NCBI GenBank assembly: GCA_004151065.3
Contig: NWUY0300006616.1
Location: 10,530 to 35,693 of the forward strand
DNA length: 25,164 nt
DNA from: Larix sibirica
Lineage: Eukaryota; Streptophyta; Pinopsida; Pinales; Pinaceae
Direction: 5' to 3'
This document shows, one piece after another, positions 10,450 to 19,179 of the stretch (position 1 is its first letter; each line of letters begins with the position of its first letter). A program made the position numbers and the translations under genes. The notes beneath the pieces were generated by a model, which did not search any database, was not told the DNA's origin, and was given only the letters and a program-made list of their open reading frames with translations.

Positions 10450-12120
10450 TCTAGCCTAGATAGCTTAGAAGACTACACACCCTTTCAAGTGGAAACATAA
10501 ATGAAAATAAGTGAGTAGCTTACATTGTTTGTGTCATCGAAACAAGCCAACCAAACAGTTTTATCAATAAACTTGAAAGTGCCATAGTGATATACTACAA
10601 TGAATTAAAGAGAAAGGAGTCTATGAATTCAAAATAAACCACAATAAGCCAATCAAAACAACATCTCATGTGATAGCTCAGACTGCTACCCAATAAGAAA
10701 TTTCTCGAAAAAAGACTGACCAGTAGGAAGATTGAGCCTTACTTTGGACAAACCATCATCTCAAGGCATGAGTAAAGGATATTTGTTGAAATATATTTGA
10801 ACTCTCCTTCAATTTCTTAGCCAAAGGCCATTATGTAATGTTCCACACCTAGATTTGATTGTTCATCCAAGAAATAACCATCAGAGAGTCCCTAAAAATT
10901 TGTAGCTAGTAGAGTTCAAGATCCAAGGTTGTCCTCATTATAAATTTTAAAGACATAAACTCATCCATGTTGGTTGTGCCTTTTCCCAGATAATTTGGAT
11001 TTGAGTTGAAAGTAGTCACTATCAAGATATAAAGTATGCCCCCCAAACTACAAGTTGGATATGGACCCTGGTAGGCTTGATCAAAGAACCCAAGCCCCCC
11101 AAAATTTGTATCTAGTAGAGGCCGAGATCCAAGGTTGTCCTCATTAGAAATTTGAAATCCATAAACTCGCTCAGGTTGTTTATGCCTCTCCTATATTTAC
11201 ATTGAGTTGAAAGTAGTGTTTTTCAGAGATATAAAGCACTCATCCCAAACTACAAGTTGGATCTAGACCTTGGCATTCCCCATCAAAGAACCCCAAAGCA
11301 ATAGACCTATCCACCAAAATATTACCCTACAAATAGGGAGTCAACATGTTTTGGAAGAGGGTTGCAATGCTTGTAAATAGAAAAAACCTATTAAGAGACT
11401 TTAAAAGTAGGAAACAGTCTATCTTCAAAAATGGATGCATTCCTAGTATTCCAAATGCCCCACGTCACCAAGGAAGGAAGAGTTCTATACCTTTTCAATT
11501 CCTACATGTCATACCATAATTTCAAGCATTCCTTAATACTGTCACCATCTCATAAATTATTCAAACCAACATACTGGTCCATATCCCTCCAATTTTGATG
11601 TGTAAATGGACACTCCACGAAGAGATGGAAGGAATTTTCTGATGCCTACCTACATAGAAGACATATAGCAGGGCTTTCCTTACTACTTTTCTGCAATATA
11701 TCCCAAGTGAGAACCTTATTGTTCAAAGCAAGCCACATTATAAGTTTTTTCTTGATAGGTGGATTATTCTTTTATATTTAGGTCCATCACCATTTGTCTT
11801 CATGAATATAAAAGTATTGAAGAGAACAATAACCCAATTTAGCACTATAATATCCCCCAGCTTTGTTTTTATCCTAGATAAGCGTACCAGGATCATTCTT
11901 AAGTCTAATATGAGCATTTTGGAGTTCATATATAAATAACTCCCATGGATTTGTAGAATCCTCTCCAAGATCTAGATCATTGGTTGAGACCCACCCTAGT
12001 TGGTTGGGTTTGGTTGCATGTGGATATCCTAGAAAATTAAAAGCACAACGACCAATATATTGCACATATAAGATCAAATCATTAGGGAGAAAGATTATGA
12101 TTGCTAGTTGTGTAGTAAAA
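10450..12120 (-). mobile_element. LINE 3: C-terminal ORF2 fragment (zinc-finger and RNase H end)
   Basis: Only the last third of a plant LINE ORF2 is present. From right to left on the minus strand there is a block with YELQNAHIRLKNDPGTLIW (about 11940-11880), then KKKLIMWLALNNKVLTWD (about 11760-11710). A zinc-finger-like segment follows (CLLCR at about 11650, then HLFVECPF near 11620), typical of the zf-RVT region after reverse transcriptase. An RNase H domain starts at GFFDGE (Asp codon at 11284-11282), continues through an Asn/Glu block (NNLSEFMDF) and, after an internal duplication, ends with a DSLMVISWMNNQ block near 10870. Many stops and frameshifts make it inactive. RNase H indicates the plant L1 group that gained this domain. 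The endonuclease and reverse transcriptase are absent, so the fragment is 5'-truncated or was later disrupted. The left end is approximate. Confidence 0.83.
10895..11302 (-). repeat. 206-bp tandem duplication inside the LINE 3 RNase H domain
   Basis: Two diverged copies lie head to tail: 10895-11100 and 11101-11302. Shared blocks include aaatttgta-ctagtagag, gatccaaggttgtcctcatta, ttgagttgaaagtagt, aactacaagttggat and atcaaagaaccc. On the minus strand both encode the first half of RNase H: FFDGECQG with TCSLG in the right copy, FFDQAYQGP with TCSLGG in the left copy, and MRTTLDL in both. The second half (DSLMVI) follows only the left copy, so translation restarts the domain. Substitutions and small indels between copies show the duplication is not recent. 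Confidence 0.88.
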
Positions 12121-12520
12121 TTTTTCCAAAGTTCGGATTTCCTATTTTTCTTTGTTTATGGGTTTAAGTTGATTTGTCTCCTATCCCCTTTTTCACTCAA
12201 ATAAATGGATTTTGTTCAATGCCATTTCATCCTAGGGTGGTTTGAATTTTGATTGTTTACTTTGAGAGTCTTCATTGCCTCACAGTTTTATCTTTTTGGA
12301 ATGCAAATTTTAAAAGCATGCAGATTTGTCACTAAAATTTGTCCATTAGCAATGCTAATTTCGAGGTTGGTGTATTTTATCGAGGCAAGTAACATGTTAA
12401 TTCTATTTCCTTTTATAACGGTTTTTATTCCTATCTTTAGTCCAGGAGTTGTGTTGGATTAACCCCAATTTAATTAAACTTAGACTAATTTCAATCCAAG
12501 GCATCATAAAATTATCATGA
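12121..12520. other. No gene recognised; weak coding-like frame on the minus strand
   Basis: On the minus strand a run of about 53 codons (about 12475-12315, including IKTVIKGNRINMLL and SIANGQILVTNLHAFKI) is open and not low-complexity, followed by a stop and more fragmented frames running toward LINE 3. It could be the upstream continuation of LINE 3, but I cannot match it to a known ORF2 block. The + strand frame at 12253-12462 is its shadow. Confidence 0.3.
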
Positions 12521-12653
12521 ATATTGGTTTCCAATACTTGAGATATCAATTTCCAATACATGAGATATTGGTTTTCAATACTATAAATTATCGGTTACTA
12601 ATACATGAGATATTGATCTTCAATACTTGAAATATTGGTTTCCAATACTTAAA
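12521..12653. repeat. 22-bp minisatellite, six units, each a potential mini-hairpin
   Basis: Six units begin at 12521, 12543, 12565, 12587 (23 bp), 12610 and 12632. Units 1 and 6 contain TATTGGTTTCCAATA, a perfect 6-bp stem with a 3-nt loop. Unit 5 has TATTGATCTTCAATA, where both arms changed together and pairing is kept. Unit 3 keeps pairing with one G-T pair. Units 2 and 4 have lost it. The array directly adjoins the next minisatellite. Confidence 0.9.
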
Positions 12654-12654
12654 A

Positions 12655-12992
12655 TTATGTGAAAGGGTTGGTGCTCTTTCTCTTTATCACTCGAAGGACC
12701 TAATTGGAAGAAAGGAAAATGCTCTTTCTTCTCATCACATGAATGACTAAATTGTGAAAAGATTATGTGTTCTTTATCCTCATCACTTGACACCCTAAAT
12801 TGCGAAAAAGGGTGGGAGGAATTTATCCTCATCAATCAAATTCCTAGTATGTGAGAAAAGGAATGTGCTTTTTCTCATCGTCACTCAAATCCCCAAATTG
12901 TGAGAAAGATGTGTTATGTTTCTCCAAATACCTTAAGCTCTAATAAATGGCATGTGCTCTTTCTTCTCATCACTCAAATGTATAAATCATGA
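12655..12992 (-). repeat. 48-bp minisatellite reading as a 16-residue peptide repeat
   Basis: The block atcac (or a variant) recurs at 12686, 12734, 12782, 12831, 12880 and 12969, giving periods of 48, 48, 49, 49 and 89 bp (the last spans one very degraded unit). On the minus strand the best units read FSQFGDLSDDEKKHIP, FSQFRVSSDEDKEHII, FSQFSHSCDEKKEHFP and FFQLGPSSDKEKEHQP, with FSHTRNLIDEDKFLPP in between in a shifted frame. The consensus is F-S-Q-F-x3-S-D-E-K-K-E-H-x-P. The three downstream units are in one frame (12835-12620); others are offset by single-base indels. I cannot assign a protein. The unit length may be a multiple of three by chance, or this may be the repeat part of a lost gene. 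Confidence 0.82.
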
Positions 12993-13490
12993 GTGTTGTA
13001 TACACACTTGTTTTTTTTGTAAATTATTTAGTGTATAAATAATCTCATACATAATTTCTTAATTAACATATGGGGTTCGAAGCGAAATACATAAAAATTT
13101 CCTTGCATTGAAAACTTTTTCTAACTAAGAATATAACAAGGTGTATCAAGTAAGCCTTCTGCTTCTAACAATTTATCCAACTAGTGCTTAAATGATATGA
13201 TGGTTATGAGAAGTAGAAGGTCAACATCGTATGTTCATTATGAGAATCGAACATGAACACAATTTAAATGTCTCTTCATGTCCTGTAAACCAAATACCCC
13301 CAAATACACGTGTCACTACCATGATCACTACTGAAGTTTACAAACCACTTTGTAAAACCGATCATCCAACTCTCATAAATTACATTGGGGTAATAATGAC
13401 AATTTCAAGAATATCACTAAACATATCCCTTCAAGCTGTAGCCAATAAATCCAATTTTACACCTAAAAATACCAAAATAGAAGATCAAAT
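12993..13490. other. No gene recognised
   Basis: AT-rich DNA. A + strand open frame (13231-13596) has no domain, signal peptide or homologous neighbour that I can see, and it runs into the repeat at 13491, so I treat it as chance. Confidence 0.4.
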
Positions 13491-13706
13491 ACGATTGTTC
13501 AAGATTAAATACAATGTGTGTAGTATACAGTACATAGTATCCATGATATTTAAATGCGGAAATACAAATTACATAATTGTCCATTTAAAACCATAAGTCC
13601 GAGAATAGATCTCTGTGGAGTTTTAATTGATAATACAAATTCAATTGTTCAAAATCAAAATACATTGTATGTAATCTACACTACATGATATTCGTGATAA
13701 TTAAAC
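13491..13706. repeat. Diverged direct repeat, 150-bp period
   Basis: About 63 bp starting acgattgttcaagat at 13491 recurs as tcaattgttcaaaat at 13641, with the same downstream order of blocks (aaatacaatgtgtgtag / aaatacattgtatgtaa, then tacatagtat / tacatgatat, then gataattaaa-like). Divergence is substantial, so the duplication is old. Confidence 0.65.
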
Positions 13707-13779
13707 CCAAAAATAGGTAATGCATTTTTCATAGTGAACTGAGATGGGGCTCACGTGGACTGTATAGTAGGTTGAGGAG

Positions 13780-14740
13780 TTTCTTCCCCCAAAATCCCCT
13801 TTGCATCCATACATACATACATAGAACAAACATTTAGGTAGAAAATTAATCAAACTTGTGGGCATTGTGGCTATCCTCCAAGTTCTCATCTTCTATGTCA
13901 AGAGCGTCCACTATCTGGATATTGTATTCTGGGATCTTCCATTACCTGAGAACCAAAGGAAGTTTCCCTTCGAGTCTTAGCCTCATGGGGTAGTCTCCAC
14001 ATGACATCGGAGTGCAAAAATGAATCTCTCTTTAGATTCTCAGTTGATTCTCCATGCTCTTTCACTGTGCATTCAAACTCATCCTACTTGAGAGACTATC
14101 AATTCAATTTAATTTGGATAAAAACTAACCAAACCTTATAGACCATCAATCTAATATCCCATTCAATCCATCATCTTTTCCAACTCCTGGACTTGATCTC
14201 CCGATGCATCTCCCCTTGTCAACTTCCAATTCAATGAACTAGCCATAACAAAATTGGACTAAAGACACATGGGGCTTTGAACATGGAAGAAGCAAAATAT
14301 TATTTTACTTAATTCACTATCAGATAATATCCTCTGCCCAACACGGGTTCTCTACCTAATGAATCCCACCTATGCTATTGTAAATGGATGGAAATTCCAT
14401 ATGTGAACCAATGTTCAAAGGAAGTAGAAACCAGAGGAGGGATCCAAACACACAAGGGAATGTGATGGCACCCTTGCTTGCCATGAATGCTAAGTGCAAT
14501 TTAGTCCAGATTTTGTCTCTAAAGATGGCCTTCATGACATAACCTATTAAGATCATTGTTGTGTCGATTGTGATTTGACAACTATGGTTCAAACACAATA
14601 ATTTCTAGGGGATCCATTTTGAACCAAGATCCCTTGGTCCAATTTAATGATTTTTCTATTATGTCAAAAATTGAGCATAGGTTTTTTTCTTGAAATCATT
14701 ATAAATCTTGGGCTATTATAGATTTCCTTAGCATTTTAAT
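13780..14740 (-). pseudogene. Possible decayed coding remnant, unidentified
   Basis: On the minus strand several non-low-complexity segments follow one another in order. One is the 14598-14356 frame (RDKIWTKLHLAFMASKGAI, then FPCVFGSLLWFLLP). Next are shorter pieces in shifted frames (SPGVGKDDGLNGILD near 14170), then SMENQLRI near 14040 and KMRTWRIATMPTSLINFLP at 13890-13830. The translations look more protein-like than the AT-rich flanks, but I recognise no family and the joins are guesses. It may be another retroelement ORF. A (CATA)4 microsatellite at 13808-13823 lies inside. Confidence 0.3.
13808..13823. repeat. (CATA)4 microsatellite
   Basis: Four perfect copies of CATA at 13808-13823. 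Confidence 0.9.
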
Positions 14741-15289
14741 ACAAATCACTATTACCCATTTCCGTTATAAAAAAAAAATTAAATTTTGGTTTTGACCTTA
14801 TTCCAACATATAGTTTTCATCAACTTCTCGATACAGTATGCCTTTACAACAATAGAATTTTCATTCATCCACAATAACTATACTATTTCAATCAAAATGA
14901 TCTCTATGCATGTTCCAAAGTTTTGATGGAGGATTGAGAAATAAATTTAATTTGTTTGAATAAGTATTTCAATAAGGACTAATGCATCTCAATCTTCTTT
15001 TGCATAGGACAATACAAGTCACTTTAATTTCAAAACTCATAAATTGTAAAAATTGAAAAAAGAATTCCTCTTACTCTTCCAATTCTTGGTTTTTTATTAT
15101 CATATTATTTTTGTGTGATGCATTGAGAAGAACAAAATTCATATGAAAGATAAAAACTAAAATTGGATTCGAATATTTCACATATGCATACATAATTTCC
15201 AAAAACAAGTATCAATTTAAATAAAATGTTGTATTACATAACAAGAATGCGTTAATTATGAAATCATTTTTCAAGTTGATATGATTTCA
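14741..15289. other. No gene recognised; AT-rich
   Basis: Homopolymer A and T runs are frequent and every frame is closed quickly. It lies just downstream, on the minus strand, of the second HAD-like copy and could include its former 3' flank. Confidence 0.5.
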
Positions 15290-15914
15290 TTTAAGTCTCT
15301 ATAATGAATAACTAGGAATAGTTTCCGTAAGCATTTTCAAGTATATCTTCATGTTCGTTTTTTACCGATGACTAAGAAAATTACAAAGATTGGACCATAT
15401 GAATCCCTATATTTTCAAAGAACCATCATATTCCCAACTTGGATGAATTTTAAAACAAGTTTCATTTCTATTATATGACTGTGATACATTGCTTCATCTA
15501 TAAACAAGATGTTTGATTTATCATATCTTTCCTCATAAATATCAAACACTTTAGATAGATTCTTCTGACAGGTAGGAAGCAAATTTTCAGTCTGAATTCT
15601 TAGCAAATTTTCAATATGAATTCTCTTGCATTTATTCATTTGACATTGAAATGTACCCGAAACACACAAAAAAAATTGACATCCTCCATCCAATCGAACT
15701 TCTGAAGAAAAAAATGTAATTTTTTTTTAAGTAAACCATAAAGCAATTTCAAAATTTTCTTTTGCAACTTCTAATAACTGAGGACTAAACTTGTGTTGAT
15801 AATAATTGTAAGGAGCATACTTCAAATAAGGATTTGAATGTGGTGGTTTTGTGCTGGCAAACCTTGGTACTCCAAAAAGTAATCCTCCCCCCAATATCAA
15901 TAGTTTCTTTTGAA
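15290..15914 (-). pseudogene. HAD-like FCP1-homology (NIF/CPDc) phosphatase domain, copy 2, decayed
   Basis: On the minus strand, an acceptor-like ATAATTGATTTCAG ends at 15915 and the coding-like exon starts at 15914. It opens with VQKKLLILGGGLLFGVPRF, where plant FCP1-like HAD proteins have KKLLxLDLNGLL, so the catalytic D-x-D/N motif is gone. The core follows: PQLLEVAKENFEIALW (the family's FxxFEIGIW strand), a stop at about 15731, a frameshifted FFxCF / CKR region, then NLSKVFDIYEERYDKSN and ILFIDEAMYHSH (normally LLIDDSPYK; the first Asp is kept, the second is Glu). It ends near KFIQVGN and KIYLKMLTE (about 15320). A 22-bp internal duplication gives IHIENLL / IQTENLL. In the family this domain removes phosphate from Ser/Thr of protein substrates such as the RNA polymerase II tail; this copy cannot be active. 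The assignment rests on motif order, read by eye. Confidence 0.72.
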
Positions 15915-15919
15915 CTGAA

Positions 15920-16454
15920 ATCAATTATATAAAATGATTTCGAATTTGGAAATAAGCAATAAATGGAGGTCCAAAAAAATCAAATTCAAGTAAAAAGATA
16001 CTATTATTAATACTATTAAAAGAGACTTAAGAAAAGTAATAAGTCCATGCATTCATTACCTTTAAAAAGATATGCATTGGCATTATTTGTATTCTAAAGG
16101 GTGTATGGGAAAGGAATCCCATATCCCCTTATGTATAAGTCATATTGGTTAAGGGGTTACAACATGCTAATTGAATCATCCATTCATAATCTAATAATAT
16201 ACTATGAAAGTATTCACTCATAATTTGATGCATTATTAATTTAAAAACACTTAAACAATTTGCCATTAAAGATAAAAAAAAGTTAAAAGAGAAGAGTATG
16301 GAAATAAGTGAAATCAATATATATATGAAACATGCAATAGAATGGCCATAGAATTTTTTCTATAATTAATAATAAAAAATGCATATGATTGAAAATATAC
16401 TCACAATATCTAGCATATGGAAAACAAACTTCATAACAAAAGAAAAAATAATTA
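15920..16454 (-). other. Intron-like or intergenic spacer between the two HAD-like copies
   Basis: Very AT-rich, no supported frame. The right end of the downstream exon is marked by a T-rich stretch and CAG on the minus strand, as in a plant intron. It contains two neighbouring inverted repeats (TATGGGA/TCCCATA at 16104-16123; CCCCTTA/TAAGGGG at 16125-16157). Confidence 0.5.
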
Positions 16455-17001
16455 TTTCTTCTAGAAGAAGATTGTATACAATATTTTATCTTATAGAGTT
16501 CAAAATATCTACAACATTGCTTTCATTTCCCACAACCAAACTTTACTCCCAAAATCCCATTAACCAATTGTCCTTTGAACCGATAGGTGCAGCTACTATA
16601 CAAATTTCGGTGGGCTCTGAAAAACATTTTTATAAACAAGTATAATATTTGTCTCATTATGTTTATTATAATTCCATCTCCAAACCACATCAAGTGGCTT
16701 GGATAATTGTCCCAGTGAATCCTTTTTGCATTCATTTTTACCAAAACAAAACAAAAAATCACTACATGTAAGTGAAATTCTTTTAAAGACTTGCTTATCT
16801 AAGTGAGCCACTTCTTTCTTCTCCATATTAGCCCAAATTGCAATCTCAAAGACAATTTTCACTAATAGCATGAATTCAAGTATTTTTTGACGAAGTTTGT
16901 AGTTCTTTCCCTTCACTCTCAAATATGCTTTAGATTTTTTCGTAGAATCATAATGCAAGAAATATTCAAGGTCTAAAATCAATATAAAAAAATTATTTCC
17001 A
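16455..17001 (-). pseudogene. HAD-like FCP1-homology (NIF/CPDc) phosphatase domain, copy 1, decayed
   Basis: On the minus strand a TTTTTTTGCAG acceptor ends at 17002 and the exon begins at 17001. The frame then reads ILILDLEYFLHYDS: the first catalytic Asp of the HAD D-x-D motif is present, with Glu at the +2 position (Asp or Asn is usual). It continues LRQKILEFMLL, VFEIAIWANMEKKEV, then FLFCFGKNECKK (family: FVWGxxxC), KPLDVVWRWNYNKHNETN and ILVYKNVFQSPP, where the usual IDD is lost. A frameshift near 16600 moves to LYSSCTYRFKGQLVN, matching the post-DD segment of the family (PYRFKDxxDNSL). It covers the same span as copy 2 and starts at the same point of the fold, so both derive from one ancestral exon. 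Loss of motif II (WSS to WAN) and of the DD motif makes it inactive. An upstream exon, if any, would lie beyond LINE 2. Confidence 0.75.
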
Positions 17002-17012
17002 CTGCAAAAAAA
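17002..17012 (-). promoter_or_regulatory. Splice acceptor-like site of HAD copy 1
   Basis: On the minus strand seven T followed by GCAG, immediately before the first HAD-like codons. The matching site of copy 2 is TTGATTTCAG ending at 15915. Both sites sit directly before the first beta-strand of the fold, which supports real exon borders. Confidence 0.6.
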
Positions 17013-17021
17013 TGTTCATTG

Positions 17022-17419
17022 TTTTTTTGTAAGTAAGTCGAACCTTATATTAGAAATGAGAAAAGAAAATTATAGTGAGGCTCTATTAGAGAAGAGATAT
17101 AAAGAACTATTTCTAGTATAATTTTCAAGCATCCCAACCAGATACCCTTGCAGGACAAAAACTAGGAATTCCACCCCCCTTCTCCGAGGAGTTACAGAGA
17201 ACACAAAATTATTAACAAACATACAAGACCGAACAACCATGTATCCCTTTCCTCAAAGTACATCAAATATGTCCATATTACCAATTCCCACCATGACCAA
17301 ATTCCAACAGACGACATCATAGCCATATCGATCAAGATTTAGCATGACAAAAATACAAAAAAACTAGCTAGAAGACAAATAATGAATTAAGAGACATGAT
17401 GCCTAATTCTTTGTGTGTC
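17022..17419 (-). other. LINE 2 3' untranslated region and short A tail
   Basis: After the last coding-like codon (about 17410) the minus strand loses coding character. It passes through TGTTTGTTAATAATTTTG-like and CTGTAACTCC segments and closes with TAATATAAGG, then CTTACTTAC and seven A (17028-17022). This layout (T-rich 3' region, AATATAA near the end, short A tail) is usual for plant L1 elements. Confidence 0.65.
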
Positions 17420-18520
17420 TTCCATCCTTCTTCAGCACTCTAGTCATGAGCTTGAGCAACTCCATTATCCACTTCACCCGACTGACCCACCTCAACATGC
17501 TTCCCAGGTTTCAGACTAGCATCAACAACACGATCGAGACTTGGACGGGGCCAAAAGGAGATGCTAAGATGATGAGCGATAACATCAATTTTCTTGTGCA
17601 TCACGCACGCTTCATTCCATTGTTCCTTCCAGAAATGGATTGGTATCTCATCCCCTTACTACTTCGCATCCCGTTCCGCCAACAAATGTCCAATCAAGCC
17701 CCTTGAGGACCCAAAACAAAGTGACAAACCTATCATACAATGAGAGATGATCCTAAGTCATGCCCGGATCACAAATCCACGGCTCCATAGCCGATAAATA
17801 TTCCACAGGATTCTCCATTTCTAGGTCTTCCCAAAGTTATTGCTTTACAACCTCTATTTATTCATGAATCATTGACAGAACAGTGGCTATATACATCCAG
17901 GCTACGTGAGCAGCACAAAAACCCTCATGGTTAGCATGATTTCGGATGGACCCTCCCTTACCTTCCTCATTAACCTCCATAACATTCTCATCTCTCATCA
18001 CCAAACTTTTTTGTGGTTTCCAAGCTACCACCTTTCCAGAAATGAAACTCAAAGAATGTGGCTTCCAAACAACCAAGTCAGGGAATCTATAATCCATCGT
18101 AAGCTTCAGTAGGATCACACTAGCTCCTACATAAATGATGTCATAACCCAGCCTCGTCACGCAATGATTATACCATAACCCATAAACATCACCTCCTAGG
18201 ATTGTCTAACCATCATACAGATCTCCTTGTCTTTCAATAATAACATCATTGAAGTATACCCGATTCCTCGTACCAAGCATCCCCTACTTGATCCTCCAAC
18301 ACATCCTTGATTTGCACTTTCTCTTAAACACCATCCGTGAGAGGGATGATTCACTACCTCAGACACGTGTCTCCTCCACCTCGCCATGTGCCTCCTAGTG
18401 TCCTTTCTTGTCCGCACTTATGCCACCCGCATCTAGGATGCCAAATCTTGAAAATCTAGAGCTTGGCAGTAATCCACGAGATGTTGATCCTCCAGATCTT
18501 GAATCCTTCTTGCATTTAAC
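17420..18520 (-). pseudogene. LINE 2: coding-like tail beyond RNase H, no recognised domain
   Basis: Downstream of RNase H the minus strand keeps long open stretches in shifting frames: 18417-18196 (Arg-rich, RRHVSEVVNHPSHGW), 18160-17858 (TMDYRFPDLVVWKPHSLSF, then acidic and basic residues), then pieces near 17800-17420 (NPVEYLSAMEPWICDPG; RPSLDRVVDASLKPG; HVEVGQSGEVDNGVAQAH). Stops are few compared with flanking DNA. It could be a C-terminal extension of ORF2, a third ORF, or transduced host sequence. I do not recognise any of it. Confidence 0.5.
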
Positions 18521-18529
18521 TGAGCTCAA

Positions 18530-18960
18530 TCCTGGGTACTTTGATTAGATAGGAGGTTAGCCAGGTGATTCCCCTTTCTCTTGACATGGCTAAAATACAA
18601 TCCATAAACTTGATGGATTGCTTCATTGTTTTCCCATCCTGAATTCCCAACACCATATTTTAGACACCTTAGAAACATGATGACCATTTTGAAGGTGTTT
18701 CTCCATTGTGAGGATTACTTCAGAGTCGCCTTTAGAAATGAGTGGGTCATACCCCCTTATTCTAGCCTGAAATAAACCATTCAAGAGGCCTTCACTTTCA
18801 GCTGCATTATTTATTTCTGAACCAATAAATCCCCAATAGGCCCATAAGGTCTCTCCTTGAGAATTATGAAAAAATCCCCCAAACCCTGCAGGACCTAGGT
18901 TTCCTTTAGATTTCCTATCAAATTTTAGCTTGATATGTCCCTACAGTAGGGAACTCAAAA
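18530..18960 (-). pseudogene. LINE 2 ORF2: RNase H domain
   Basis: On the minus strand this reads KLKFDRKSKGNLGPAGFGG (first catalytic Asp codon at 18919-18917), then WAYWGFIGSEINNAAESEG with the Glu of the active site, then SKGDSEVIL with the second Asp, and HVKRKGNHLANLLSN, where the family has HVxRxxNxxAD. The Gly after the first Asp has become Arg, and the last Asp is Asn. RNase H removes the RNA strand of the RNA-DNA hybrid made during reverse transcription. In plants a group of L1 elements carries it at the ORF2 C-terminus. The frame between GDS and HVKR is interrupted near 18640. Confidence 0.85.
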
Positions 18961-19179
18961 CCTTAGGGATTCCACCTCCCTTCATCGAGTTTTTGTTTTT
19001 TCCAATGTATCCCATCTTGGAAGTCACTCCCTAGTTATGAAGGATTCAATGCTCGTTAGGGGCAGCCTTCCAGTACTTATCTGATCATTTAGAAATCATT
19101 AAACCTTCCAAGATATTAGCTTGTATAACACTCCATACCTAGTCCATCAAATTGCTCTTGCCTCCAAAGGTGTGCCGAT

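Noticed and set aside
12521-12992. Regular repeats considered as a CRISPR array
   Set aside because: There are no unique spacers between identical repeats, the units are contiguous and diverged, and the setting is a plant nuclear genome.
13231-13596. A 121-codon + strand open frame
   Set aside because: No domain, no recognisable motif, AT-driven amino-acid mix, and it runs into a direct repeat. Best explained by chance.
16379-16645. An 88-codon + strand open frame
   Set aside because: It overlaps the end of HAD-like copy 1 on the minus strand and its translation is Ile/Thr/Ser-rich without motifs.
17413-17706. A 97-codon + strand open frame
   Set aside because: It is opposite the minus-strand LINE 2 tail, which reads coherently with the upstream ORF2 orientation.
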